The notes: generated by a model from the letters alone, not told the origin. Numbered from the stretch's first letter, positions 1 through 11,807 are shown. The stretch is 64,000 bases of DNA from Diadema setosum (GCF_964275005.1 NC_092702.1:6605830-6669829); one strand, 5' to 3'. Numbers and translations are program-made.

Positions 1-1240
1 AATAGCACAATACATCAGAATTTCAAGTACACTGGTATCAGAAATGCCATTAAACCACTAAATACCAGTTTTAAGATGGTCATTTTCCCTTGACATCTGT
101 AGTGGAAAGAAAAAGAAATGTATTTCTGCATGCGTGAAGTTTCATTTCAAGATTGGTACATATATATATTTGTTTGAAAATACACAGAGTGCAGGCAAGA
201 CATACACTTGGGACCTGGTCTCTCATAACACAGCTACCAGAGTGATATTTCATTTCATAAATTGGATATAGAAAATAGTAAAGCCCTCTCTCGTTACCTT
301 TCTCAGAATTACCGGACGAGAAACACATATTACTTTCATTTTGACAATCCTCGAAAAAATAGTAAGATATCAAATAGTAAAGACCTCCCTCATCGCCTTG
401 CTCAAAAAACCCGGACGAGAAACTACTTTCTTTTTTTTACTTGGCCTAATTTATAGTTGTTCAAATGTAAAAATCTGAAAATCATCCGGAGGTCTCCTTT
501 AAGACCAAGGTGAGGGAAACGATGCATGATTACGAAGTCGTCTGAATATACTAATTAGGGTGTATGTAATCAGATGGCGGCGGTGATGACAGGATCAAAG
601 AAAGACTTGTCTTCACAGTCCATATGTGTAGTAGGTCCGTTGTCTAACCATGGACTTTACAATTTGCCAACTTTTTTTCCACATAATCGGGACAATTAGG
701 GAAAAAGCTCGATTACCATTTCGTGTGGTAATTCGAGGTTCGTTATATGAAACTGCAAGGTTATTGATGAAAAAATAAGATCAAATAAGAATCTAGGTGC
801 GAAACTGTGAATAATTTTGTAAGTCATTAAAACAGGTTATGCAATGATATTGGAAGCCAATGTTGTGAGCGCTGAATTAGAGTATGGCTCAGAATTTCTC
901 AGAGATAGAGAGGCTAGTAAAAGTAAAATCGCAGTTATCAAGAATACTACTATACAAGGGCATTTTTTTCAGTTGAGTAAGAGTCAAAAAGTTCCTGCCA
1001 GTGATAAAATCTCTAGAATCGCAGACTCGCATACATTTCAAATATAAAAGTTTTCAATTGTCAATGTTCTGTTTTTAGCATTCAAAATCGTATAATAATT
1101 ATCACACCCAAGTCAAAGAAGCCTATACATTCTAACCGTGATACAATTTCAAGATTTCAAAAGGACATAAAGTACATAAATCATATCCTCCTATAGAAGC
1201 TGCAACAAGCCTTTAGTCAGTAAGACTTGGCCCCAGAGAT
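1..1240. other. intergenic, no gene seen
   Basis: No coding region is supported here. The only structure is a short direct repeat: a block at about 274-330 (containing 'ggacgagaaac') recurs at about 372-425 with mismatches, period near 98 bp. Open frames in this stretch are short and have no recognisable motif. Confidence 0.6.
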
Positions 1241-1249
1241 GAAAATGGC

Positions 1250-1640
1250 TGTAATTACAGCAAAACAAGAGATAAACTTCACTTTGTCACTTTGTCAGTT
1301 TTGCTGCAATTTCAGCGAAATCACAGGCACTGGATGTCGTGGATCCAGTTTGCTCATTTTTATTTCTCTCTGATCATCATTTTGACTTTGACAGACGAAG
1401 CTTTCCTGTAATCTTCATCATTTCTTTTTTAATTTTTCAGACCATCAATACTGTACTTTGTATACCAGCTGCAAGTCTTTCTTTTCAGCTGAATATTGCT
1501 GTAAAAATTTCAGCAAAGTTATGTGGAAATAATGATTATACTTATGCTCTAGAGCAAACTCTAAGACCTTTTTTGTGCTTATAAGTTTTGCAAAACTTTG
1601 TTGACAGTGACATATCAAAATATATGTCACTGTCTATTGC
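1250..1640. repeat. dispersed repeat, copy 1
   Basis: The block around 1335-1460 (GGATCC followed by pyrimidine-rich sequence, then 'ctttcctgtaat' and 'cagaccatcaa') matches 39590-39690 in the same orientation. The similarity resumes around 1570-1610 and 39790-39835 ('tttgcaaaactttgttgaca'). No terminal inverted repeats or coding sequence are visible, so the family is unclassified. Confidence 0.6.
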
Positions 1641-1812
1641 AAAATGTGTGTTTCATATACTAGTACATAGGCCTACAAATGTATGTGTCATATAAATGAC
1701 ACTACTTTTCATATCATGAAAAGTAGGGTCATTCTGAAAACATGGCATCTGTCTTAATTTTATTATGCCAAAACAAAATGCACAAACTTGACAAGAATAG
1801 TATGATTCGTAC

Positions 1813-1859
1813 ATGTGTGTGTGTGTGTGTTTGTGTGTGTGTGTCTGTTTGTGTGTGTA
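1813..1859. repeat. (GT)n microsatellite
   Basis: An almost uninterrupted GT run with three single-base interruptions. It produces long Val/Cys and His/Thr frames that are artefacts. Confidence 0.95.
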
Positions 1860-1991
1860 CATGCTTGTATGTGAGTGTGTTTGTAGTCCACTTCCTGGAC
1901 TTTATTCGTAGCATCACCTCCCTGCACTGACATGCAGTGACGTACGGACGTACGTTGATGGTGTCTGTATGTACACTGTATTACACTAGAT

Positions 1992-3394
1992 CAGTCAGAC
2001 CGCAACGCTGCTGTTAATGAGCTCAAATCAAAAATTTATCGTACGCGCAGGTTTTTGCGCATGTCCTTCTCAGCACCCGAGATTTTGCGAGATAATTCAG
2101 AGACAAAGTGCATGGTCTACGAGATTCACTTATTGGCGACATGAAGATCTACTATCCGTGACCGATTGACATGGTTTGTGAATATTTGAAATAAATCACA
2201 CCTTTTAATGCTTACATTATACAAAATGAGCTTATGATATCATTATTCATATCTCTGCATTATATCGATATTTTCCAAACGACCCTGAGACAAATTAGAA
2301 CAAGGCTTTCTATTTATTGCCAACCCGACCCGTTCATAGGTTGAATCACCACATGAATGATAGTCAACGTTTTAGATATACCTGTTATAACAGCACACTA
2401 AGAACTGAATTGGTCCCTCGCTTAGAAAACAATAAAAATTGAAAGTCTCGTCGAGTAAAAATCATAGTGTGGTAATTTGAGATACATACGCTCCCAGGGT
2501 ATCATTAGATAAATTACTCAGCGATGTATACAGTGGATTAATAAGGAATAATTATTCTAATACCAAAAAGAGAGCCCCAAAGAACTCATGTGTGCAAACA
2601 TAGTGCTAGATCTTGTATTATTGATTTGTATGCTACTTATTAATGCACTCTACTCTTATCTAGTTGTGCCGGCACAAGCCAAAGTTGAGCCGTCGATCAG
2701 AGTGGAGTGTTGTTCTTGTTGTTTACGTGGAGATCTTACACCAGCAGCTGCTGCAGTTGCCTGAACCTGAGCGCGTATACACACATTGTGCGCGCGCACA
2801 CACACACACACCATAGGGTCCTACACAGTCATCTACACACAGTGTATTACTGTTATGTAGAGTACACGTTTACTGTCATTCCGCGAGGTGCGTTCAACTC
2901 GCCACTCAGAGGGAATTAACCAATCAGAAACGCGTATTCGCGGCAAACTGAAATCTCGTCAAAAATTAACTGTACAACGCAATGATTTATTCGCCAACCT
3001 GACCCGTTCATAGGATCAGTCCACATAAAGTCATTATGTTTTCATAGAATGATATTTCCTCTTTCATTTTATACCTCTTCCATTTTGGTCCACCTTAATT
3101 TCGTCGGTCTAGTGTACCCCTTAAGAAGAATGGAAAATATGCAAATTTTGTGTTTTATAATTTCCTTGTTCAGTATATTTCATATGTCATAACCTTTCAA
3201 GTGGTCAAATTTCATCAAAGTACAACTCTTCAGCTTTTTATCGATATATAAATCATGAAGATTGATAATGTCGTTTAGATTTACAGACACTCTAAAAATG
3301 TGGTCTCCCAGCTCATTACGTATTCATGTCCGCGAGGTCCATGCATACGCGTACGATAAATGCGAAGGCTTTTCAGGACGTTGCGGTCTGACTG
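1992..3394. mobile_element. 1.4-kb TIR element, AGAT target duplication
   Basis: The left end CAGTCAGACCGCAACG (from 1992) is matched by its reverse complement ending at 3394. A second inverted block, ATCGTACGCG, lies further in on both sides (near 2038 and 3349). The element is bounded by AGAT at 1988-1991 and AGAT at 3395-3398, a 4-bp target-site duplication. No transposase is recognisable inside, so it is non-autonomous. It also contains an internal direct repeat ('gacccgttcatagg' near 2326 and 3001) and a CA run near 2803. The superfamily is uncertain. Confidence 0.82.
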
Positions 3395-3418
3395 AGATCA
3401 CCCCTCCTGAGTACCAAT

Positions 3419-3741
3419 AGGGAGCTTTAGATTTTGACGCGCGGACGTTTGAGCCGACGCTTGCGCTGGACGTTCTCCTCTCCCCGCGTCGTGTGGAAAA
3501 GTAGCTTTAGATTACGCTGGGACGCAACGTATAAAAAATAAAATCGCGCCCCCATATGATCAGTGCATGAAGAAGCTCTCTACGTCGCAAACTGTGCGGA
3601 CGTAAAAATAGCCCAGTACGCGTAGTAAACAACTCAGGCGACGCAAGCTAAAAATAGATTGACTTTACGCGCGCTACTGCGCAAGCTCAGAACATGTTTT
3701 TTTCCTTTGAACGTCCGCGCGTCTAAAATCTAAAGCTCCCT
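3419..3741. mobile_element. 323-bp MITE with 3-bp (AAT) target duplication
   Basis: Termini AGGGAGCTTTAGATTTT... and ...AAAATCTAAAGCTCCCT are inverted repeats continuing into the GC-rich GACGCGCGGACGTT block (about 30 bp in all, with one or two gaps). Flanking AAT occurs at 3416-3418 and 3742-3744. The interior is rich in short 'gacgc' and 'gcttta' words and repeats AGCTTTAGATT at about 3501, so subterminal sequence is reused inside. No coding capacity. A 3-bp duplication is compatible with PIF/Harbinger or CACTA elements. Confidence 0.85.
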
Positions 3742-3884
3742 AATATTGGTGGAGTGTCGCAATCAGCGGTTGGGCGCATTGTGTGGGTGCATGCATGATT
3801 GTGTATGCGTGTGTTAGTGTGGGGAATGCGGACGATTTAAAATCGTCCAGTATCTGGACTAGTGTGTTTGCTGCTCCGTTGGTT

Positions 3885-6800
3885 AGAACGTCAGCCTTGA
3901 CTTGAATGAGCAAGTAAAATTGGTACAATTGTATATAGCATTCATTCAGTTATTTCATGCTTGCTATGCTTGGTTTGATCATTCAATATTCTCTCTGTGC
4001 ATCTCCTTACTTCCCGCCGTTTTTCTCTTGGTGTAATGTGCATGGTCAGGTATTATCAGTCACACGCAACATGCATTATGCATTGTGGTAAAGTGGGAAA
4101 TAATGAACTCCCTGACACGGGGGCAGCAATTTCTGAATTTCATAGTGATCATTACAACCATCATGACTATGCTTGCTTTTTTGTGGACAACAATTTATAT
4201 TGTCTGCATAGTCAGGTATTATCAGTCACACGCAACATGCATTATGTATTTTGGTAAAGTTGGAAATAATGAAATACCTAACCCGAAGCAGACATTTCTG
4301 AATTTCACTATGATCATTGAAACTCTGCCTGTCTTTTTTTTTTTTTTTTTTTTTTTTTTTTGCGGAGGGGGTTAACCTAATACATAACAGTGCATGACCG
4401 AAGTGAGCATGACGAAATTGGACAATCCGTGTAAAAGTTACGCATAATAAAAGTTTCTTGTCAGCCATCGCTGGATGAGAAGACTACTATATTCCGTGAA
4501 ATCACGTATGGAAAATGGTATGAAGAAATATTAGGAGAATTGTACAAAATTATAGTTTTTATTAAAGGCGCGCATTCCCTTGACATGTTACTAATATAAA
4601 GGGTAATATTTTCCTTGCTTTCTTAGAGAGGTTAATCAAGTGCGCTTTCATTTTGCTAGAATAGTAAAAATATGTTTAATTTTCTTTATATTGTTTTCCA
4701 TGCGTGGTGCCAAAAAGTGTTGTAGTCTTCTCATTCAGTGATAGCTGCATCAAAACTGTAACAATCCATAACGTTTGAACAGATTGTCGGACTTTCCTCA
4801 CACTTTCACTGATGTGTTTTACTAACATTGCAGCATTCACTCAATCCACATTCATATTTGGGTTTCATTCTTATGTACATTATGTCTTGTGGCAACGTTA
4901 GAAATAATCCAATCAATAACCCAGGGGATAATTTCCTAAGTCTACATTGATTTTTCATCATTGCCTGCCTTTTTGCGGAAGGAGTTTAGCGACTCATTCA
5001 TGTTGAAGGAAAACGAAAACTGGCAAAAATAGGCAAATGTATATACTGGTACATGGTAGTCCCTGCATACTTGGGGGTTGGGGAAAACATTTAATGTGAA
5101 TGCAAAAGGCTTTTTAAAATCAAAGTTTGAAAAATAACTTTCAGCATAGTTCAACCATAACCATATGATAAAATCATACAAATACTATTCTAAAGCATGA
5201 TTCTAGTACTTAGACCATCTGATTTGAATTAAAAAAAAAATGGTTTATCAGATGATTACCTCCCCCCCCCCAACTGTTCCATCAGGTGTTCTCAACAGTC
5301 ACTCCAAAATTACAATTATAATGCCCTACAATTTGAAATTTGAGCTCGCGATATTGAATAAGATTATTCACTATAATTCACATATACAATATTTCATTAT
5401 TGGTACATTATGGCTGTATTTCTATTCATCTTGTGTTGGAAAAAGTATGTTATAGTTTGAAAAAAAAATGTTTGTTATGTTGTATATACTTTGTGAAAAA
5501 TGCAGAAATAAATCAAATCAAAATGTTGCCAACTTATAGGATGCCACGCATGCTACATATAGACGATCCGCGTGTGTGTCAGTGAGTCATGTGCTGCGTT
5601 GATGGGAACTTCATCCTTGATCTGAATGAGCAAGATATATTTGGTAGCATTAATTCAATGGTTTAATGGTTGCTATTTTAGGCCTACTGCCTAACAACAT
5701 TTCTGTACATCTCTATATTTTTTTTCCTGTGGTTCTTTCTTCTGTTACATATTTGCACTGTCAGGCATTTTCCTGTAGTGCGATAAATGGGTTAAATTTC
5801 ACATTGAATATTGTAACAATCTTTGTCTCTTTTTTTTTGCGGAGGTGGTTAACAGAACGTATTGATATTTGCACAGTCAGACATTATCAGGGGCGGATGC
5901 AGGAATTCCGTAAAAAGAAGGCGCCTTTACAAAATCAAAGGGGGGGGGGGCGCAGTAGGCCCCCCCCCATTTTTTTTCTTTTATTTCTTTTGTTTTGACC
6001 CAAAAAATAATGATAACGAGGGGCGCGCGCCCGGTTCGCCCCCTCTGGATCTGCCACTGATTATCTTTGACAGAAGGTGGATAAGAGAACATTATTTGCA
6101 CTGTCAGGCGTTATTTGTCAGACCAAACATACCTTATGAGGTGTCATTAAAGTTGGGAATCATGAAATCTCAATCACGAATGCCAGAACATCTGAATTCC
6201 ACATTGATCATCGCAACTTTGTCTCTAGAATCTTTCTGCGGAGGCTGTGAACGATCCATGTGATTAAACAAAAAATAAAAAAAGGCAGGCCGGCAAAAAC
6301 TTCAAATGTTTACGTGTACATTAAGTCTACCGGGAATTTTGCAAAATGTGAATGTAATTTAAGTTTGCTGAAATCATACCAGCCCGGTTCTAAAGTGAAA
6401 TTCTATAAAAGCTAGACCATCTAATTTGCATAAACAAACTGGCTATCAGATAATCACTTAAGAAAAAATCTACCAAGGTGCTTTCAGCCGACACGTGGAA
6501 GTTACAATAAAACTGCCCAATAATTTGAAATAAGGGGAACAGACGAGGGCTTAACAAAATCGGACATTAGCTCACAATTTGACCGATATGCGTGTTGTTG
6601 CCGATATTATGGTGTAAAAGCAAAGGTTGTCACGCATGCGCATGCAGCATACACGATCCGTGCATGTGTATGTCTGCTGCTGCGCCGGTTAGAACTTCTT
6701 AGCACCTGCTCCTTCATGCTGACTTTTTGTGTTGACTTGAATGAGCATGAGATACTTGGCTGCATTCATTCATGCAGGCGTCACTCCGCCGCGCCGTCCC
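3885..6800. repeat. cluster of diverged repeat blocks
   Basis: A motif 'gacttgaatgagca' and its surroundings occur three times (near 3898, 5616 and 6734), each followed by an AT-rich stretch. A second motif, 'cattatcagtcacacgcaac', occurs at about 4048 and 4213 (about 165-bp tandem period) and in the homologous block at 39900-40440. The pattern looks like an old repeat duplicated several times and then invaded by the small MITE at 5888. A T-run of nearly 30 bp lies at 4333-4361. No gene is supported. Confidence 0.6.
5888..6059. mobile_element. 172-bp MITE, 5-bp target duplication (ATTAT)
   Basis: Starts CAGGGGCGGATGCAGG and ends CTGGATCTGCCACTG, an imperfect terminal inverted repeat. ATTAT flanks it at 5883-5887 and 6060-6064. 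The interior contains homopolymeric G, C and T runs. A second member is at 61517-61679, also with a 5-bp duplication. Non-coding, presumably mobilised by an unseen transposase. Confidence 0.85.
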
Positions 6801-6892
6801 TATATCATGTTTATTGAGCAAAGATGGTACACGATAAATGAAATGTTCAATTCTGCTCTGATCCTGCCGGTGAAGTTTCCCAGGCAGCGGGT

Positions 6893-7085
6893 GATGTTCG
6901 TTATTCCGAAAGTTCGTTAAACTGAAAATGAAATAAGGTTCCTTATTCCTAAACACATAACTTTCCTGTACCTAGATGTTCGTTAATCCGAAAAAGAAAG
7001 AGGGCCCGTTAAACCAAACATTTGTGGCATTATTTCAAGTGTTCTTTTATCTGAAAATGAAACGAGGATCGTTAATTCGAAGATA
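6893..7085. repeat. degenerate GTTCGTTAATCCGAAAA repeats
   Basis: The word 'gttcgttawtccgaaa' and variants recur about five times over 190 bp (6896, 6912, 6978, 7050, 7070) with spacing of 20 to 70 bp. It looks like the subterminal repeat region of a small DNA element. Neither end could be fixed. Confidence 0.5.
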
Positions 7086-8165
7086 ACTTGGGTGTTGATA
7101 ATATTTTTCGATTTGCTTTAACAGGAATGAATAACCATTGCTTTGATCCAGTATTTTGCAATGATCATTACACATCTAAGATAATTCAAATTTATAAATC
7201 TGGTAACAAAACTTCTGCCAACAATAATAGGCCCATTTCTATACTACCATCTGTATCTAAGGTTATTGAAAAGCTCGCCCAAATTCAGCTGTCAAATTAT
7301 TCAAAATGTAACAACATCCCGTCTGAAGCTCAATGAGGCTTCAAAAAAAAAAAAAACTCTCAACAATTTTAGTCTTACATAAAGTCACTGACGATTGATG
7401 AACAACCAGATCGCGGTCTTTTTGTTTGCACTGTTTTCACGGACCTACGCAAAGCATTATATACCGTATAGATGTGTTCTCTTTGACGAGCTTTCTGGTA
7501 TCGATGTATCAGCTGATTGTTTGTCATGGTTCAGAAGTTACTAAACTGGACGTCGCATATGTATACAACGTTCAATTCAACAACCTCAGCCGAATCAAGG
7601 ATAGATTATGGTGCATTTTAGGTCCTCTTGTATTCATTATCTACATTGATGACATACTTAGTCATTTGGATCTATGTTCGGTTCATTTATATGCCTACGA
7701 TACGGTTATCTATGTTTCCCACAGACACAAACATGCTATTGAGTCTGTTTTGAATCTAGAATTGCAAAGTGTTTTTGCATAGTGAGTCTCAATAATGTAT
7801 ATTGTGATAAAACTGTCTGTATAGTATTATTTAGTTCTCAAGGGATGTTGAAAAAAAAAATGTAATGAATTACGTATTGATGTTAATGGAAAAATATTCG
7901 ACAAGTATCCTCCTCAAAGTACCTTGGTATAATTTTGGATCCTAGCTTAAAGCAGAATTTACATAATTATAAAAAATGTCATCACTCGAATCAGTAAGTT
8001 GGTGTGACTTTTATCCCGTTTAAGGTACTCACTCAAATTATCTAATTTGAAAATAGTATTGGCATATCGCAATTATACTCCCAAATCTTGATTATGGAGA
8101 CAAACAGAACGGCAGCTGCTAAGTATGTGACTCTAAAAATTGCAAAAGCGAGCTATTTGGACTTA
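7085..8165 (+). pseudogene. LINE reverse transcriptase fragment, decayed
   Basis: Conceptual translation from 7160 shows the non-LTR RT finger motif (KIIQIYKSGNK..ANNNRPISILPS), then a stop at the SEAQ-stop-GF position and a frameshift at an A-run (7347). About 7615-7720 encodes LGPLVFIIYIDDILS..LYAYDTVIY, the palm region; the catalytic [FY]xDD is AYDT, so the second Asp is lost. A thumb/C-terminal part continues to about 8165. Stops, shifts and the mutated active site mean it is dead. The endonuclease is absent (5' truncation), as expected for LINE copies. It abuts the element at 8189. Confidence 0.85.
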
Positions 8166-8188
8166 CTTGGAGTGAGCCCTTATGAATT

Positions 8189-8732
8189 GGGTCATCCCAC
8201 GAGACCGACACCCACCAGTCATACCGCCTACGAGACCGACGTTGAACATAGTTCCATGAGTCATTCAGCCCACGAGTGATACAGTCCACGAGTCTTACAG
8301 CCCATGAGTTCGACACTACGCAAAAAAGGCTCACGAGACCGACACTATACGCAAAAAAAAAAAATGCTCACGAGGACGACACTGCGCAAACAAAGCCAAA
8401 CATGGACTTGCTTTGCGTAGTGTCGGTCTCGTGAGCTTTGTTTGAGTAGTGTCGGTCTCGTGAGCCTTTTTTTGCGTAGTGTCGAACTCACGGGCTTTAT
8501 TTGCCCAGTGTCGAACTCATGGGCAGTATAACTCGTGGGCTTACTTCACTTGATGTCGAATTCGTGGGCTTTGTTCACTTAGTGTCGAACTCATGGGCTG
8601 TATAACTAATGGGCTGTATGACTTGTGGACTGTATGACTCGTGGGCTGTATGACTTGTGGGCTGTATAACTCGTGGGCTGTATAACTTGTGAGCTGTATG
8701 ACTCGTGGGTGTTGTTCTCGTGATGTGCACCC
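8189..8732. mobile_element. foldback element of CACGAG repeats (copy 1)
   Basis: Left end GGGTCATCCCACGAGACCGA, right end (reverse-complemented) GGGTGCACATCACGAGAAC. The interior is a tandem series of 18-30 bp variants: 'cccacgagaccgacact', 'cccatgagttcgacact' and 'cccacgagtcatacag', in direct orientation up to about 8400 and inverted thereafter. The whole 544 bp can fold into a long imperfect hairpin with its centre near 8400. Same family as 35488-38394. I found no matching target duplication for this copy. No coding capacity. Confidence 0.8.
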
Positions 8733-9515
8733 ACTTTTGTGGCTTTGATGAGATGCAAAAAGTCTTAAATGTACAGATCTGTATGAATAATGTGGGTGTA
8801 GCGGAGTGTTATCAACGCTTTTGTGACATGTACCCTCTCCCGAAATAGTAAGCGATTTATATAAGTATTAGTATTAGATAACCACATGTCCCAAAATACC
8901 ATCGAATATTACACATGTATTTTAGTTTCTGTTTCACCTGTAAGATTTATTTATCTATTTATGTATTCATATATTTATTCAGTATTCTTTAAAAAATGCA
9001 TTAGGTCTTCCGCTTCAAAGGCGAGGGGCCAGCTTTAAAAGAACGCACTGTGACATTAAAATACATTACATAATTACGTTTTAGCATCATTGACAATGAG
9101 TAACATTGAAACATGTCAAGTATTGCAGCAACCATAAATAAGACGTAATTAAACTTAGTAAAAGTGTTTTATAGGCACAAAATCATTGAGAAAAAAGAAT
9201 TTAAAAAAATGCAGTAAAAGTATTGCAAACATAAACTATGTATAGCCTTTGAGATAAAAATTAGAAGGCCTGCAATGAACAGAATAGGGAGCAAAATGAG
9301 ACAAAGATACAAAGGGCCATGTTTAAACAAAGCTACACACCAAACGCGAAACAATATATGGCATTAATACTGCACACTACTTATTTAATGCTAACAGTAT
9401 ACATTCTCTGGTAAAGCGAGGTACAAAATAAGATAAAATACACAATACAAAAAATACCGTCTTTAAGAGAAAAGCATAAATCAGATACTGCGTTCGCAAA
9501 TTTCCCGCTTGAAAT
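8733..9515. other. intergenic, nothing recognised
   Basis: AT-rich sequence with no supported gene, repeat match or inverted structure. The longest frames (about 60 codons, minus strand) are low-complexity hydrophobic and unconvincing. Confidence 0.5.
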
Positions 9516-9518
9516 GTT

Positions 9519-10150
9519 ATAAAGGCACTGTTTACCATTGGGAGCAATGATTTAAACAAAAATGTTCAAAATGTCACATTGAATTTTGATGCACGTAGGT
9601 CAGTTGTATCACAAAACATCCTACCATTCAAAAGTTTCGTGATAAAGCATAAAATTTAGGTTTTCCCGGCCAATTTCGCACTTTTGTTAGTCCAATTCCT
9701 TATTGCTGCATTCAATTTAGCAAAATTTAGCGTAGATGACATGTTCGGTATTTCAATTTTATGATCTGTTCATTCAAAATCATTTTGGAGCACTCAAATT
9801 ATCTATAACCTCATTCTAATTAAGACTTTTTCAACTGAAATTCGTAAGATAAGCACCATTTCGTTATACGTTCATTCAACCGCTTGGAAATGTTTTAAAG
9901 GTATGCTGTTTACGATTGGGAGCAGTGATCAAAAAAAAAAAGATGCTCAAGATATCACATTCCTTTGATGCTTGTAGCTCAGTTGTATCACAAAATATCC
10001 TACCATACAAAAATTTCGTATTTCAATTTCATGATCTCTTCATTCAAATTCATTTTGGAGCATTCAAATTACCTCTAACCCCATTCTAATTAACACTTTT
10101 CAACTGAATTTCGTAAGACAACGCCGTTTCGTTATTCGTTCATTCAATAA
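9519..10150. repeat. interleaved tandem repeats (two units)
   Basis: One unit ('gtttac.attgggagca.tgat ... cagttgtatcacaaaa.atcctacca') occurs at 9519-9650 and 9893-10017. A second unit ('tttca.tcattcaaa.tcattttggag ... ttcgttat.cgttcattcaa') occurs at 9748-9888 and 10018-10150. The order is a-b-a-b. The first copy of a lies outside the left end of the TIR element at 9659, so the duplication and the insertion are entangled. Confidence 0.65.
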
Positions 10151-11011
10151 TTTAGAATGATAATAAATAGTCACGTGATCACATATATGCTGCGCTCTTT
10201 CATTCGAATTCATTTTCGGGCATTCAATATAGCACACATGTTTATGCTTTGGTTCTTTCTTTCTTTCTTTTTGTCATCATATTTATTGTTTTGTAAGCAT
10301 CATTACCAGTTGATTACGTTTCATATTTTCGTATTCATTTTAGAGATTTTGACAACAGTGTTTTTTTCAATGTGCTTATTGAGTCTCTTAGTCCGAAGAT
10401 GACCACAACTTATCTAGCTGTTGAGTGTGTCGGCCAGTTCTAGACAGTCAAGGTTATGATCATCAAAGTGTTCATATAATCATTTCTCTGTCTTCTTGAG
10501 ATATACGTCTGTATCTAACTTGTGCCGTTATGACTGTAAGAAGATGAAGTTAATCTGTAGTATTGGTACATGTAGGCCTATAATGACATGTATAAAAGAA
10601 AAGGGACGTTACAGAACAACAAACTTGAGTTATATAGGGTCAAAAATATGATACTTTTACTGCTTAACACTGTGTGGATGAAAAAAAAAGTCACATACAA
10701 ATGCACGTTTAAATGTTCTCACCTTTTCAAAAAAGAAATAACATGACGTATTTTGAATGAAAATGTTTGGAATCAAATACCCTTTTCGACGAGTGAAGGC
10801 GAATTTGAATGCACATAGAGTACCAGCCAATTTGAATGTTCTTTTACGAACTCGAAAGCCACTTGGGCAAATTTCATTGATCGAAATGCTAAATTGAACA
10901 CACGAGTTGCAATTTTGAAAGACAGATTGTGCGATAACGAGGGGTTTTGCTATATTGAATGAACCTTCTATCAAATGGACTGACAAAAGTGCGAAATTGG
11001 CCGGGAAAACC
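9659..11011. mobile_element. 1.35-kb TIR element, TTTA target duplication
   Basis: Left end GGTTTTCCCGGCCAATTTCG is exactly inverted at the right end (finishing 11011), with the inverted match continuing into GCACTTTTGT. TTTA is present at 9655-9658 and 11012-11015 as a 4-bp target duplication. The interior is AT-rich with many 'cattcaatttagc'-like words in both orientations, including 'tgaatg' and 'cattcaa' spaced every 20-40 bp. No transposase seen. Non-autonomous; superfamily not assigned. Confidence 0.85.
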
Positions 11012-11127
11012 TTTATAAGGAGATATCAATATTTTTCTCAATAAACCATAACTGTAGACGGTTAAGTCTTGAAACATTTTTATGATAGCTATTTTTCACA
11101 TTTTGTTGTAAATTCAACAATATTTAA

Positions 11128-11325
11128 AGGACTTATAACTGATCAGTGGGAATCAGTGGGAGTGCTTGGGGATGATTGATCCAATCCTTGTAGGATTCAT
11201 TTAAGAGTACATCATATATCTCTTGTTGTGTGAAAATTATTTGCTTCAGAATGGTCTCATATATTCAAGTAATGTGCAATTCAATGTTTCCAGGTTAACA
11301 TGCCTGTACAGTGACGGGTCGTTAA
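11128..11325. mobile_element. half copy of the TTAA foldback element
   Basis: From TTAA at 11124-11127 the sequence follows one arm of the foldback elements at 13028 and 15959 ('taactgatcagtgggaatcagtggga', 'tccaatccttg', 'gattcatttaagagtaca') and continues into the loop ('gtttccaggttaacatgcctg'), then stops matching at about 11325. The opposite arm is missing. It lies about 100 bp downstream of the sialyltransferase stop codon (on the minus strand), so it probably falls in or near the 3' UTR. Confidence 0.8.
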
Positions 11326-11420
11326 CGATCGCCCCGAATTCTACCGATGAAGAATCGAGGATTCATCAAATAGAAGGCTATAACAGTATACACTATAGTA
11401 AGCCACAATTATGGTGGCTT

Positions 11421-11807
11421 TCAGGTCCATGGTCTTAAAATGCGTTGATCCCATCTTCCCGCGCAATCATTCACTATGCGGAGAGCACCCTCGTTTTGAA
11501 GTTGGAGCAGTCTTTTGTATTCTTCGGGCATTGCGTGCCTGTTTTTCACGTAATCCATTACAATTGGATCGTAATAGTGGTGTTGCAAGGTTCTGTTGGT
11601 CGGATCGACGTTAAAAGGGTAGAATCCGAACAGTGTGATTCGTGAACAGAACTGAGTCGCTGCTGCGTACATAGCCAGACCAGAAGATGGCCGTTTAATA
11701 CCAAATGCTCTGGTGATGAGAAAAGGAGAACAGTCACGTATATTTGTCACCAGATCGTCACTTTTAACAAGAGGCAAGAGCCAATCTGTTGATAGACAGG
11801 TAGGGTT
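11421..11807 (-). CDS. sialyltransferase exon 4 (motifs S, III, VS; stop)
   Basis: The acceptor is TTTTATTGTAG|AAC, and it encodes 128 residues to TGA at 11423-11421. It contains the donor/acceptor-binding sialylmotif S with its Cys (TQFC), GFYPF, the motif III HHYYD and the VS motif H-x4-E (HAMPEE), followed by the family's LLQLQNEGALRI-type C-terminus. The frame has no interruptions. Confidence 0.93.
   Translation of the reverse strand, partial: NPTCLSTDWLLPLVKSDDLVTNIRDCSPFLITRAFGIKRPSSGLAMYAAATQFCSRITLFGFYPFNVDPTNRTLQHHYYDPIVMDYVKNRHAMPEEYKRLLQLQNEGALRIVNDCAGRWDQRILRPWT

Noticed and set aside
1653..1930. Several open frames on both strands of 60-70 codons
   Set aside because: They are translations of the GT microsatellite (His/Thr or Val/Cys runs), not genes.
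2200..3100. Telomeric or satellite arrays
   Set aside because: No TTAGGG runs or long satellite arrays are present in the window.
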